Shown: one piece after another, positions 45,317 through 54,478 of the stretch
How positions within the stretch are numbered: position 1 is the first letter of the stretch
Layout: each line of letters opens with the position of its first letter
NCBI GenBank assembly: GCA_049610565.1
Contig: JBMYZR010000003.1
Coordinates: 1 to 64,000 of the forward strand
Reading direction: 5' to 3'
DNA: 64,000 nucleotides
DNA from: UBA8752 sp049610565
Lineage (GTDB): Bacteria > Bacteroidota > Bacteroidia > Flavobacteriales_D > Sanyastnellaceae
The notes under the pieces: generated by a model
Told to the model about the DNA's origin: nothing
Seen by the model: the letters and a program-made list of their open reading frames with translations, nothing else
The model's database searches: none
Program-made: the position numbers and the translations under genes

Positions 45317-48300
45317 TTAGGCGTTGGGGGTGTTGCGGACCTTGGTCATGTAGGCGACGTTCGGCTGGACGCCGATCTCCTCCAAGGCGTGGTAGGTCCG
45401 GTTGTTGTCGTAGGTGGCGCGCACCTCGCTCGTGTTGTCGTTGAGGTCGCCGAAGGTGATGGCGTTGGTCGGGCACGCCTCGGCGCAGGCCGTGATGGCC
45501 ATGCCGTCCTCGAGCGGTGTGCCGGCCTTCTTGGCCTCGAGCTTGGCGCCCTGGGTCCGCTGGACGCAGAGGCTGCACTTCTCCATCACTCCGCGGCTCC
45601 GGACGACAACGTCCGGGTTGAGCACCATCCGCTGGATGGCATCCTGCGCCGGGTTGAAGTTCTGGAACTTGTCGTATCCGGGGTAGTGGAACCAGTTGAA
45701 ACGGCGCACCTTGAAGGGGCAGTTGTTGGCGCAGTAGCGCGTGCCGATGCACCGGTTGTAGGTCATCTGGTTGACGCCCTCGTTGGAGTGCGTCGTGGCG
45801 GCCACCGGGCACACCGTCTCACACGGTGCGTGGTTGCAGTGCTGGCACATCATCGGCATGTGCACCGTCTGCGGGTTGGCCCCCGGCTCCTCCATCTTGG
45901 CGTAGGTGGAGATGACGCCGAGTCCTTCTTCGGATCCCCGCTCCTTGCTCCAGTCGGAGGCGTAGTAGCGGTCGATGCGCATCCAGTGCATGTCGCGGTG
46001 GCGGCGCACCTCGTCCTTTCCGACGACCGGCACATTGTTCTCGATGTGGCAGGCTGTCACACAGGCACTGCATCCGATGCAGCTCGTGAGGTCGATGGCC
46101 ATGCCCCAACGGTGTCCGACACCGTCCACGGCATGCTCGTGCCACATGTCGAATTCACCGGCGGCCTTCTTGTCGAGGGCGTTGATTTCACCGTCGCCGT
46201 TGATGTCGTCGTGGACGTTGAGGCCGATCACCCGGTTCCAGCTGGCATCACCGCGCTTGGCGGTCGACTCGGCCAGGTAGCCGTCGAGGGTGGTCTCCTT
46301 CACCACGGAGTCACGCCCCATGATGGTGTGGTGCAATTGCGTGCAGGCCAGCGGGTAGGTCTCGCCGGTCGCTTCGACGGTCACGTTGTATGCGGAGAAG
46401 GCCGGGAGGCCGTCCACCGTGCCGGCCAGGCCGAAGGCGTTCTTTCCGATCGGAACGAGGTTGCCCTCGGCATCCGCCAGGTGGTCTCCCCCCTCGCCGA
46501 CCTGGAAGGCCGCCTTTCCGATGGCCTCGTTGCCTGCACCCCGGCCGTAGCCGAGGGCGATGCCCACCGTGCCGGGAAGCTGTCCGGGCTGCGGGAAGGC
46601 GGGAAGCTCGATGGAGGTTCCATCCACCGTCACCTTGACGACGGAGGCGGGATCCTTCTCGGCGATGTACGTGTTGAGTCCCATCGCCTCCATGTCCGTG
46701 CGGGCCATGGTCACGTAGTTGTCCCACGTGGTCTTGGTGATGGGGTCGGGCGTCTCCTGGAGCATGGGGTTGCCGGCCTGCTGGCCGTCTCCCATCGTCA
46801 CCTTGCGGTAGAGGTCGAGCTCGAAGCTGCCTCCCTTGCGGCCCTTGACGGCAGCCAAGGCGCCAGCGAGGGCGGAACCGCTGTAGGTGGCGGTCACCTT
46901 TTCCGGGGTGGCCACGGAGAGATAGCCGTTGTGGACACCGGTGTTCCAATCCTGGTCCGTGTACATCGCCTCGGCGCTGTAGGCCGCATTGTGCGTCCGG
47001 CGCAGGAACGTGTAGGCATCCACGGACTGACCCGCCCAGGCGAGCAGGCTCTCGGTGGCGTGGCGCGTGTCGTACAGCGGCTGGATGGCCGGCTGGGCGA
47101 TGTCGATGCGCTCGGGGTCGATCTGCAGGTCGTTCCACGCCTCGAGCCAGTGGTGGTTCGGGGCAATGGCGGTGCAGCGGCTCGCCGTCTCATCCGCAAA
47201 CAGCGCGGTGGACACGCTGAAGCCGACCTTCTCGAGTCCGGCGTTGAACGCGGCGGCATCCACGGCGTGGTAGGACGGGTTGGTGCCGTCCACGATGAGG
47301 GCGGACACGCGACCGGCCTTCATGTCCGCCACGAGGGCGGCGAAGGCGGCGTCATCGCCCTGGTGCAGGGCGGCCTTTTCGTTGATGTCGACGGTTGTGC
47401 CGAGGGCGCCAAGCGCCACGTTGATGGCGTTGACGATGCACTGCGTGGCGAAGTCGTTGTCTCCGGCGACCACAAGGCCGTTGGCGCCCGCGGCCTTCAG
47501 GTCGGCTGCAGCCGCCTTGACGCCGGCGAGGGTGGCCTCGTCAAGATCGGTGGTGTGGCCCTGGCCGTTGATCTCCTTGAGGAGGGCGGCGGCCACGTTG
47601 CCCTGCTGGGAAGGCTTGACGCGGGTGCGATGGTCCGCATTGGATCCCGTGAGGGACATGCCGCTCTCGAAGGCGTGCAGGACACTCATGGACCCCTCCT
47701 CAGGACGGCGGGTCTTGGCCCACTCGGTGGTGTACCAGACGGTGTCGCCCCACGTGCCGAGGAAGTCGGCGTTGAGGGAGACCACAGCCTTCGCGTTGGC
47801 GAAATCGTAGGACGGGAAAACGCGGCGTCCGAAGTCCTTCTCGGCGGCCTCGACGATGGCGCCGTAGCTCACGGAGTCGCATTGGACGTGCTCCACCCCG
47901 GTGGCTTCTGCCAGTGCAGCGATAGCGCGAGAATGGCTCGGGCTCATCACCGTGCCGGTCAGGAGGACCTTGCGGCCGGCTCCGGAGAGGCCCTTCTGGA
48001 CCGCTCCATCGAGGGTGGCCCAATCGGTGGGCTCGCCGTTGAGCTGGGGAGCCTGCAGGCGGGCGGAATCGTAGAGGCCGAGGACGGACGCATTGACGCG
48101 GGCATTGACCCGGCCGAAGCCCGTCTCGGTGTTGCTCTTGACGAAAATGGGACGGCCCTCACGGGTCTTCACCAGAACGTCCACGTAGTCGTGGCCGTCA
48201 TAATAGGTGGAGGCGTAGTAGTTGGCCACACCCGGAGTGATCTCCTCCGGCTTGTTGGTGTAGGGAATCGACTTGACCACCGGCGTCTCGCAGGCGGCGA

Positions 48301-48496
48301 GCGTGGCGGCGGTCACGGAGAAGCCCATGAACTTGAGGAAGTCCCGGCGGCCGGTGTTGGCGCGCTGGAGACGGTCGTCGGCGAGGAACTCGTCCACGGG
48401 GCGCTCGGCGGGGAACTCCTGGGACTCGAGCTGCTCGAACTCGGGGGTACGGTCCAGCTCTTCCAGTCCGGACCAGTAAATCTTGTTGTCAGCCAT
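45317..48496 (-). CDS. actB: Alternative complex III iron-sulfur subunit ActB
   Basis: A 1059-residue fusion of a molybdopterin-oxidoreductase-like domain and a ferredoxin-like domain. A twin-arginine motif TGRRDFLKFMG is followed by a lipobox-like TLAAC. The Mo-type domain of ActB proteins carries no molybdenum cofactor, and I see no Mo-ligand motif. The C-terminal part has Fe-S motifs CIGCSACVTAC, CQHCNHAPCETVCP, CIGTRYCANNCP and CSLCVQ...CAEACP. It passes electrons from quinol at ActC to the hemes of ActA. It lies 29 nt after actA. Confidence 0.95.
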   Translation of the reverse strand: MADNKIYWSGLEELDRTPEFEQLESQEFPAERPVDEFLADDRLQRANTGRRDFLKFMGFSVTAATLAACETPVVKSIPYTNKPEEITPGVANYYASTYYDGHDYVDVLVKTREGRPIFVKSNTETGFGRVNARVNASVLGLYDSARLQAPQLNGEPTDWATLDGAVQKGLSGAGRKVLLTGTVMSPSHSRAIAALAEATGVEHVQCDSVSYGAIVEAAEKDFGRRVFPSYDFANAKAVVSLNADFLGTWGDTVWYTTEWAKTRRPEEGSMSVLHAFESGMSLTGSNADHRTRVKPSQQGNVAAALLKEINGQGHTTDLDEATLAGVKAAAADLKAAGANGLVVAGDNDFATQCIVNAINVALGALGTTVDINEKAALHQGDDAAFAALVADMKAGRVSALIVDGTNPSYHAVDAAAFNAGLEKVGFSVSTALFADETASRCTAIAPNHHWLEAWNDLQIDPERIDIAQPAIQPLYDTRHATESLLAWAGQSVDAYTFLRRTHNAAYSAEAMYTDQDWNTGVHNGYLSVATPEKVTATYSGSALAGALAAVKGRKGGSFELDLYRKVTMGDGQQAGNPMLQETPDPITKTTWDNYVTMARTDMEAMGLNTYIAEKDPASVVKVTVDGTSIELPAFPQPGQLPGTVGIALGYGRGAGNEAIGKAAFQVGEGGDHLADAEGNLVPIGKNAFGLAGTVDGLPAFSAYNVTVEATGETYPLACTQLHHTIMGRDSVVKETTLDGYLAESTAKRGDASWNRVIGLNVHDDINGDGEINALDKKAAGEFDMWHEHAVDGVGHRWGMAIDLTSCIGCSACVTACHIENNVPVVGKDEVRRHRDMHWMRIDRYYASDWSKERGSEEGLGVISTYAKMEEPGANPQTVHMPMMCQHCNHAPCETVCPVAATTHSNEGVNQMTYNRCIGTRYCANNCPFKVRRFNWFHYPGYDKFQNFNPAQDAIQRMVLNPDVVVRSRGVMEKCSLCVQRTQGAKLEAKKAGTPLEDGMAITACAEACPTNAITFGDLNDNTSEVRATYDNNRTYHALEEIGVQPNVAYMTKVRNTPNA

Positions 48497-48525
48497 GGGG
48501 CAGATCTCGATTTGCGTTCAGATGA

Positions 48526-49944
48526 TCAGTAGTGGCACTTGGCGCATTCCCATCCGCCGAGTTCCTTGACCGTCGTCTTTTCGTCTTCCAAATACTTGCG
48601 GAGCTCCTCGTTGCCGCGGAGGTCATCCTTGAGGCGCTCGTGAATGTCCTCGTAGTAGCCCGAGGAGGCGAAGCTGATCTCCGCCTTGTTGTGGCATTCG
48701 ATGCACCATCCCATGGTGAGGGTGGGCTTGGAGAGCTCAATCAGGCCGGGGAAGTCGTCCACGAGTCCGTTGATCTCCTCCACAGGGGCAATGCGGCCCA
48801 CCGTGTACTTGCCGACGTCTCCGTGGCAGTTCTGGCATTCGAGGCCGCCCACCACCACGTGCTGCTGGTGGCTGAAGAAGACGTGGTCAGGCAGGTTGTG
48901 GACCTTGTTCCACTTGAGGGGCTTGCCCTGGAAGTCGTCCTGCGGACTCTGGTAGCCGTTCTGGCCCTCCCCGTCGAGGTAGGTGCCGGACTCGGGGTCA
49001 AAGCCGATGGCGGCGTAGATCTTGCCGATCTCCACCTCACCGTATCGGCTGCCCTTCTTGACCGCCTTGTGGCAGTTCATGCAGACGTTGGTGGAGGGGA
49101 TGCCCGCGTGCTTGCTCTCGTAGGCGCTGTGGTGACAGTATTGGCAATCCACCTCGTTCTCACAGACGTGGACGCTGTGGATGAACTTGACCGGCTGGTC
49201 CGGGGTGTACCCCTGGTAGACCCCGACCCCCATGAGGGTCTGGTATCCGATCACCACGAGATAGGCGACCACGAAGACACCGAGGATGCTGACGAACGTG
49301 CGGTTTTCCCAAGCCCAGGCCTGAAGGCGAACGAAGTAGGGCGTGTCCTCATCGGTGGCAATCTCCTGCGAGGCGCGCTCCAGGCTGCGGCGGACCGTGG
49401 CGGCACTCAGGGCGATGATCAGGAACAACGTGAGCAGGATGAGAAACCAGATGGTGCCGTTGGCACCCTGCTCCTCCTCAATGGCGTCGTAGATGGTGGG
49501 ACAATCCGTGCCCGTGTCGGCCGTGGCCACCGCATCGGGCGGGTTCTGGACGTAGGCCATGATGTCCTTGACATCGTCGGCGCTCACCGCCTGGGCGGTC
49601 ATCCAACCATAGGTGCCGACATAGCGGTCGACGAGGGACTTGACGTAGGGGTCACCGGTGGCGGCAGCGGCCTGCGGATTCTGAATCCACTGGACCAGGA
49701 TGTCCTCGCTGGATCCCCAGCGGTCCGCGATGCCCGCCAATCCTGGCGCAGCCAGGACCTCGTTGGTCACCTTGTGACAGGATGCGCAGTTGGCGTTGAA
49801 CAGGGCTTGCCCGTTCTCGATGTCGCCTTCATCCCAAATGCCGGCCGTCGCAGGGACGGACGCGATGAGCATGGCTCCCGCCATGATGGAAGCCAGCCCC
49901 CTTGCCACAGGATAAGGCCGCTTCACGCTCAGAATTCCAAACAT
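48526..49944 (-). CDS. actA: Alternative complex III multiheme cytochrome c ActA
   Basis: A 472-residue cytochrome with six CxxCH motifs: one N-terminal (CASCH, about residue 53) and five in the C-terminal half (CQYCH, CMNCH, CQNCH, CIECH, CAKCH). The N-terminal heme domain precedes a membrane helix (TIWFLILLTLFLIIALSAATV) and a second hydrophobic segment, so this is a fusion of a monoheme domain and the pentaheme ActA. I chose the ATG at 49944; a longer frame from TTG at 49971 would begin inside the -7 element TACATTTG. It is the first gene of the eight-gene respiratory operon. Confidence 0.92.
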   Translation of the reverse strand: MFGILSVKRPYPVARGLASIMAGAMLIASVPATAGIWDEGDIENGQALFNANCASCHKVTNEVLAAPGLAGIADRWGSSEDILVQWIQNPQAAAATGDPYVKSLVDRYVGTYGWMTAQAVSADDVKDIMAYVQNPPDAVATADTGTDCPTIYDAIEEEQGANGTIWFLILLTLFLIIALSAATVRRSLERASQEIATDEDTPYFVRLQAWAWENRTFVSILGVFVVAYLVVIGYQTLMGVGVYQGYTPDQPVKFIHSVHVCENEVDCQYCHHSAYESKHAGIPSTNVCMNCHKAVKKGSRYGEVEIGKIYAAIGFDPESGTYLDGEGQNGYQSPQDDFQGKPLKWNKVHNLPDHVFFSHQQHVVVGGLECQNCHGDVGKYTVGRIAPVEEINGLVDDFPGLIELSKPTLTMGWCIECHNKAEISFASSGYYEDIHERLKDDLRGNEELRKYLEDEKTTVKELGGWECAKCHY

Positions 49945-49968
49945 GTTGTGCCGCTTGATTTTCGCGGG

Positions 49969-49976
49969 CAAATGTA
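49969..49976 (-). promoter_or_regulatory. -7 element TACATTTG of the act-cta operon
   Basis: A perfect TAnnTTTG match 24 nt before the actA ATG; transcription would start about 18-20 nt before the start codon. No clear -33 TTG. The SPOR gene lies upstream on the same strand, so read-through is also possible. Confidence 0.6.
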
Positions 49977-50018
49977 GGCCTCACAGCGCGACCCCTGCCA
50001 CGAACCGGACGAGAAGTT

Positions 50019-50660
50019 TCAATCCCGGTGTGTGGGTGGCAAATCCCGGCCATGGACCGGAGTGCCGGCGGCGGGAAAGACCGAATCGAGGGGCAATTCG
50101 AGGGGAACCACCAAGGCATTCGGAAAGCGGGGACGCCAGGCCTCTCGGATCCGATGCGCAGCCAAGGACGTCGTGACATTGCCCACCGTCACCCCGAAGA
50201 GCGGCGGGTAGGGCGTCACATGGACCGGCTCGACGGCGCCCTCCTCCTCAAGGCTGCGCTTGAGGGACCGGGCACTGTCCAGGCGGCCCATGAAAATCTG
50301 GACACGATATCCGGGAATGCGGATGTCCTCGGGGGCCGGGCGGCCACTGTCCAGCCTGAGAATCTCGGCCGACACGTTCCACGCAACACTCCCCGCTATG
50401 CCCAACTGAACCTCTGCCACCGAGTCCACTTCCATCGGCGCCGATGCGCCATCCTCCACCCGGTCTGCACCCCCCTCAGAGGGCGCCGCGTTCGCGTCCC
50501 CTTCTGCCGGCATGTCCTGCCCGGCATCCACACCGGAGGGGGGCGACGGGCTTTCCTGCTTCGGCTTGAACAGCTGCCTCCACCAGCCCCCGTCGTTCTG
50601 GGCGGAACACAGTGCGGGCAACAGCACCAATCCGATGGCGGGCAGCAGGGCGCGAATCAT
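50019..50660 (-). CDS. Exported SPOR-like domain protein
   Basis: A 213-residue protein with a signal peptide (about residues 1-20, PALCSAQ), a low-complexity acidic middle (Pro/Glu/Asp/Ala-rich, about 35-80) and a C-terminal SPOR-like domain: YRVQIFMGRLDSARSLKRSLEE, then PPLFGVTVGNVTT and FPNALVVPLELP. SPOR domains bind denuded peptidoglycan. The stop of porZ overlaps its start by one base, so expression is coupled to porZ. Confidence 0.82.
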   Translation of the reverse strand: MIRALLPAIGLVLLPALCSAQNDGGWWRQLFKPKQESPSPPSGVDAGQDMPAEGDANAAPSEGGADRVEDGASAPMEVDSVAEVQLGIAGSVAWNVSAEILRLDSGRPAPEDIRIPGYRVQIFMGRLDSARSLKRSLEEEGAVEPVHVTPYPPLFGVTVGNVTTSLAAHRIREAWRPRFPNALVVPLELPLDSVFPAAGTPVHGRDLPPTHRD

Positions 50661-53035
50661 CAGCGCAAGATGACCATTTTGCCCGAGCCCCCGGACTTGC
50701 CGGCCGACTCTCCCGCCAACGCGAAATACACGCCTTCGGGCACGGGCCGGCCCTCGTCGTCGAGGGTGTCCCAGACGACGCGACCGCCCGCACTCTCCAA
50801 GCGCCGCACACGCCGGCCGGCCCCATCCACGATGTGCACTTCGGAACCAAATGCCAGCCCGTCGATGGTCACAGTCGGGGGGTACTCCGGGCGCCATGGA
50901 TTGGGAAACACCGACAGGTCCTCGCCACCCAGCTCGGAGACGAAATTCGTGGCCGTGCCCGAAAAACTCGTGAGTCCGTTGGGGGTCGCGAAGTAGACGG
51001 TCCCATTGGACTGGTCGATGGTGATGTCATAGACCTCATCGGTGGGCAACGGGCTGTTCTCCGCCGTGAAATGCGCCACCTGCTCGCGGCCATCGGGAGA
51101 CACGAGGAAAACCCCGCTGTTGATCGTCGCCAACCACTTCCGGTTGCCCCCGTCCAACGCGATGTCCTGGACGATTTCGGTCTCGAGGAGCAACTGGAAG
51201 TTGCCGTCCTGCTCGATGAGGATTTGCTGGGCGTCAATGGGGTCGGGCCCAAACAACCCGGAGGGCTGGTAAAACACGGCCGGTCCCTGCAGCGTACCCA
51301 ACCAGATTTCGCCGTCGAGGTCCTCCTCCACCGCATAGACGAACCCACTGGGCAGGCCCCCGTCGCCCTGGCCCAGGATGCGGAAGTCGTCATCCGAGGG
51401 GTCCGAAGGCGTGCCTCCGGTCGACAGGACCGCCACGCCTTCCCCGGCACCGAGCACCATCCACACCTGGTCCGCCTGCGTCGCCAGCACCTTCCAGAAC
51501 CGCGTCGACGCATCGAGGCCCTCCAGTTCGAACACGTGCCATCCTCCCTCCGCATCCCGCAGATGAAGCGGGGTCTCGGTGCCTTCATTGATCAGCCACA
51601 GGTTGCCGAGCCGGTCGTAGTCGAGGGCGGGCACGGCACAACGGGGGTCCTGCCAATTCGCATTCCACTCGAGCGGGGAGTTGCTCGGGTTCCAATACGC
51701 TTCCACCTCGGTCTCCCGGATGTCGATCAGGCCCTCCTCCAAGCTTCCGAAGGTGGCCAGTTCCGGCGTCAACGGGTGGATGCTCACGTCCATCACGTCC
51801 TGCACACCCGCCCCGCCGGCTTCGCCTGACGGCGGCGCAATGGTCCTCCACCACGACCCTTTTCGGCCACTGAATCCCTCCTGTCGGTAGAGCGGCACCC
51901 CGGCACCGTCAATGCCCCCGGCCGCCAGCCAGATCCGGTCGTTCCACGCGTCCATCCGGACGCAGTCGTTGCTGCGCGGACCATTGGGCGCAAAAGGCCC
52001 GGTGAACGCCTCTCCGTCCTGGTCGATCCGGAGGACGCCGCTGTGCGCATTGGCCAACCACAGTGCTCCCGGGTACCCGGCCAGCCCCTTGGGTTGGAGG
52101 GACACATTGCCCACCTGCACCTTCAGCGGGCCGGCAGAACCGTCCGGGTTCCATTGGACCATCCCAAACGACGTGGATGCCCAGACATGATCGCCGTCTG
52201 CGGCCAATCGAACCCACTCCTCCTCCAAACCGACACTCACCTCCTGCGCCGGGCCAGCGTCCCCCAGGCGCCACACGGCATCCGGGCCGTCTCGCCGTTC
52301 GATGCAGACGAGGTCGCCAGACGCCGTGACCACCAGGTCCGACAGGTCGGCACCGTCCAGCCCGGACGGCGTCCAGGTGGCCGGATTGCCCGGAAAGGCA
52401 GAGCCAACCGGAGCGGACCACAAACCAAACTGCGTGGCCACCCACCAACGGTCTCCCCGCAACCCCGCCGACCGGACCGACAGAGCCGTCCCGCCCGACT
52501 GGAGCTTCCACGTGTCCCTGACCTCCAAGGCCGCCAGGTCGTATTCGATGACGCCGAGGTCCGTGCACACCAGCAACCGCTGCCCCACCACGACCAGCCT
52601 GTGCGGCTCCTTGTTGCCGACCAGGTCCGCCTCGGCGAGGTCGTTGACCGGGACCACATCGGTCAGCGTCCCGTCGACATCGAGGCGAATGAGGTCGAAC
52701 GTCCCCTGCCCGTAAGACACGATGGCATAGGCGGGGTCATCGGACAGGGCCACCCGCGACACGTCGGCACGGCTCAGGCCCTGCGCCTTGCCGAACCGCT
52801 GGATTTCTCCGGTAGGTTGACCTTGATCGTCGAGGGTCATTGCGAAGACGCCCGTTTCCACCGCCACGAGGGCCAACCCCGATTCAGCCGACACCGCCAC
52901 ATCCACGCAGCGCGACAGGTTCATCTGGTCCTGCCAGGTTCCCGTGGCCACCTGTGCCCGCAGGCCCATCGTCCACAGCAGGCTGAGAAGCAACAGGGAA
53001 CGAGAAACCAGGCGGCGTGAATCTAAGGGGCACAT
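50660..53035 (-). CDS. porZ: T9SS protein PorZ (beta-propeller with C-terminal domain)
   Basis: A 791-residue exported protein matching PorZ, the surface T9SS component that in Porphyromonas takes part in attaching A-LPS to cargo. The signal sequence ends near LWTMGLRAQ. Two seven-bladed-type propellers follow: ALVAVETGVFAMTLDD, VVVGQRLLVCTDLGVIEYD, VWASTSFGMVQW, NLWLINEGTET and EIWLGTLQGPAVFY. The C-terminal domain is LSVFPNPWRPEYPPTV, then GVYFALAGES and GKMVILR. The start at 53035 (MCPLDSRR) suits the signal peptide; 53053 is an alternative. It is preceded by the AlbA_2 gene and followed by the SPOR gene. Confidence 0.88.
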   Translation of the reverse strand: MCPLDSRRLVSRSLLLLSLLWTMGLRAQVATGTWQDQMNLSRCVDVAVSAESGLALVAVETGVFAMTLDDQGQPTGEIQRFGKAQGLSRADVSRVALSDDPAYAIVSYGQGTFDLIRLDVDGTLTDVVPVNDLAEADLVGNKEPHRLVVVGQRLLVCTDLGVIEYDLAALEVRDTWKLQSGGTALSVRSAGLRGDRWWVATQFGLWSAPVGSAFPGNPATWTPSGLDGADLSDLVVTASGDLVCIERRDGPDAVWRLGDAGPAQEVSVGLEEEWVRLAADGDHVWASTSFGMVQWNPDGSAGPLKVQVGNVSLQPKGLAGYPGALWLANAHSGVLRIDQDGEAFTGPFAPNGPRSNDCVRMDAWNDRIWLAAGGIDGAGVPLYRQEGFSGRKGSWWRTIAPPSGEAGGAGVQDVMDVSIHPLTPELATFGSLEEGLIDIRETEVEAYWNPSNSPLEWNANWQDPRCAVPALDYDRLGNLWLINEGTETPLHLRDAEGGWHVFELEGLDASTRFWKVLATQADQVWMVLGAGEGVAVLSTGGTPSDPSDDDFRILGQGDGGLPSGFVYAVEEDLDGEIWLGTLQGPAVFYQPSGLFGPDPIDAQQILIEQDGNFQLLLETEIVQDIALDGGNRKWLATINSGVFLVSPDGREQVAHFTAENSPLPTDEVYDITIDQSNGTVYFATPNGLTSFSGTATNFVSELGGEDLSVFPNPWRPEYPPTVTIDGLAFGSEVHIVDGAGRRVRRLESAGGRVVWDTLDDEGRPVPEGVYFALAGESAGKSGGSGKMVILR

Positions 53036-53093
53036 GGGGCGTGAATGCGTCATCGAAACCGGAAGAGGGGTCGGTTTATTGTGCGGGCGAAGG

Positions 53094-53858
53094 TCAGACA
53101 TCCGGGGGCAATGCGCGCGGGTCCACGGGACGAACGCCCCGGGGCTTCAGCCGGCGCACTTTGGGCGAGGGCGGCAGGACCGACAAATCGAAGAGGGCGG
53201 GCCCTTTGGTCTCGAGGTTTTCCAAGGCCTGTTCATCGGCCAGGCCGTACATGAAATTCCGGTCCCCGAGCACCATCTCCACGATGCCCCAGCCCACGAG
53301 CAGGGCGAGCAAGTCTTCGGTCGCACCGGGCGATTTCCGCACCGTCTTGTGAATCTGCCGGAAGCCGAGCAGCTTGCCCTTGCGCCACGTCTGGAAGAGG
53401 CGACCTACATGACGGTCGTATTCAAACGCGGGCCGATCCGCCCTGAATCCGTGGTCCCAGCAGCGGGTCAGGACGGGGTTTACCCGGATGTTCTCGTCCT
53501 CCAGTCGGAGATACGCCTCCCATCGGCCTTCTTCGTCCTCACAGCGGTGGGGCCGCTGCCGCGAGGGTTCCACCACCACCTCGAGGACACTGCGGATGTC
53601 GGCCTTCCACACCTGCGTCCTGAACTCAATGGACGGGCGACAGTGCATCTCGGCCGCAGCCTCCACCATGTGCAGCTCCTCGTCCACCCGCACGCCGCTG
53701 ACCGTCCCATTGTCCTTGACCCCGATGAGCAGGCGCCCCCCGTCTGCATTGGCAAACGCCACCAGCGTCCGGGCGATTTTCCGGCTGTCGTCAATGCGCG
53801 TCTTGAAGTCCTGTTGCTGGTGCTCCCCTTCCGCGATCATTCGAAGGACATGCGACAT
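53094..53858 (-). CDS. AlbA_2 (Schlafen-like) domain protein
   Basis: A 254-residue cytosolic protein. The N-terminal AlbA_2 domain shows EHQQQDFKTRI, KIARTLVAFANADGGRLLIGVKD and GVRVDEELHMVEAA. The rest has a winged-helix-like segment (LLGFRQIHKTVRKSPGATEDLLALL) and a basic Pro-rich tail. AlbA_2 proteins are nucleic-acid-binding candidates and occur as regulators or in defence systems, but none of the usual defence partners is adjacent. It may be the first gene of the unit with porZ. CATCTTTG lies 4 nt before the ATG. Confidence 0.82.
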   Translation of the reverse strand: MSHVLRMIAEGEHQQQDFKTRIDDSRKIARTLVAFANADGGRLLIGVKDNGTVSGVRVDEELHMVEAAAEMHCRPSIEFRTQVWKADIRSVLEVVVEPSRQRPHRCEDEEGRWEAYLRLEDENIRVNPVLTRCWDHGFRADRPAFEYDRHVGRLFQTWRKGKLLGFRQIHKTVRKSPGATEDLLALLVGWGIVEMVLGDRNFMYGLADEQALENLETKGPALFDLSVLPPSPKVRRLKPRGVRPVDPRALPPDV

Positions 53859-53862
53859 GACA

Positions 53863-53870
53863 CAAAGATG
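53863..53870 (-). promoter_or_regulatory. -7-like element CATCTTTG, 4 nt from start
   Basis: One mismatch to TAnnTTTG, ending 4 nt before the ATG at 53858. Identical in sequence and spacing to the element before the DUF4258-like gene (32044-32051). Confidence 0.5.
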
Positions 53871-53953
53871 ACATACCGCATTGGGCGGAAGGGTGCGGAG
53901 TCCAAGGGTTTTTGACTACTTTCGCACTGTCGACGATAGGGTTGACAAGGAGA

Positions 53954-53976
53954 AAGGGGGGCCGCAAGCCCCCCTT
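53954..53976 (+). promoter_or_regulatory. GC-rich leader hairpin upstream of rimP
   Basis: An 8-bp AAGGGGGG / CCCCCCTT stem, closed by one more C-G pair around loop CGCAA, lies 31 nt before the rimP ATG. The T-rich sequence after it is weak (CTTCATC). It could act as an attenuator or mRNA-stability element of the rimP-nusA-infB operon. Confidence 0.5.
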
Positions 53977-54007
53977 CTTCATCGGGACCCTTTGGAAAGA
54001 CCACCTC

Positions 54008-54478
54008 ATGATTGACAACGTCACCATCCGAAACTGGGTCGAGGAGCACCTGTCCGAAACGGGCGGGTTCCTCGTGGACGTGACCGTCTCCGACGGCGCG
54101 GACATCCGTGTGCTGGTGGACGCTCCGGACGGCATGCCGATTTCCCGGTGCGTGGAGATTTCCCGGTTGATCGAAGGACGCCTGGACCGCGATGTTCAGG
54201 ACTTCGCCCTGCAGGTGTCCACCCCCGGGTTGGACCAACCGCTTAAGCTGCGGCCCCAATACGACAAGAATGTCGGGCGGGGCGTCAAGGTGCAACTGCA
54301 CGACGGGCACAGTGTCGAGGGCACGCTCACCGAAGTCGGCGACGCCGGCATCGTGGTCGAGCACAAGGAAAAACGCAGAATCGAAGGCCGGAAGGCCAAG
54401 GAATGGGTGACGGACCGGCACGAATTGGCCTGGGACAGCATCGCCACCACCAAAGTCAAGATTTCATTCAAGCAATAA
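54008..54478 (+). CDS. rimP: Ribosome maturation factor RimP
   Basis: A 156-residue RimP, which assists 30S subunit assembly. The N-terminal domain has ISRCVEISRLIEGRLD and QVSTPGLDQPLKLRPQY, and the C-terminal SH3-like domain VGRGVKVQLHDG followed by GTLTEVGD. The ATG at 54008 begins MIDNVTIRNWVEEHL. It shares one base with the start of nusA (TAATG), so the two are coupled. The leader upstream has a -7-like TACTTTCG near 53920 and a GC-rich hairpin. Confidence 0.94.
   Translation: MIDNVTIRNWVEEHLSETGGFLVDVTVSDGADIRVLVDAPDGMPISRCVEISRLIEGRLDRDVQDFALQVSTPGLDQPLKLRPQYDKNVGRGVKVQLHDGHSVEGTLTEVGDAGIVVEHKEKRRIEGRKAKEWVTDRHELAWDSIATTKVKISFKQ

Noticed and set aside
43958..48532. A 1524-codon plus-strand frame opposite actB and actC.
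   Set aside because: Antisense shadow of well-recognised respiratory genes; no family similarity.
53094..53858. AlbA_2 protein as part of a phage-defence system.
   Set aside because: Neighbours are a T9SS gene, a SPOR protein and the rimP operon; no nuclease, reverse transcriptase, ATPase or toxin partner is present.
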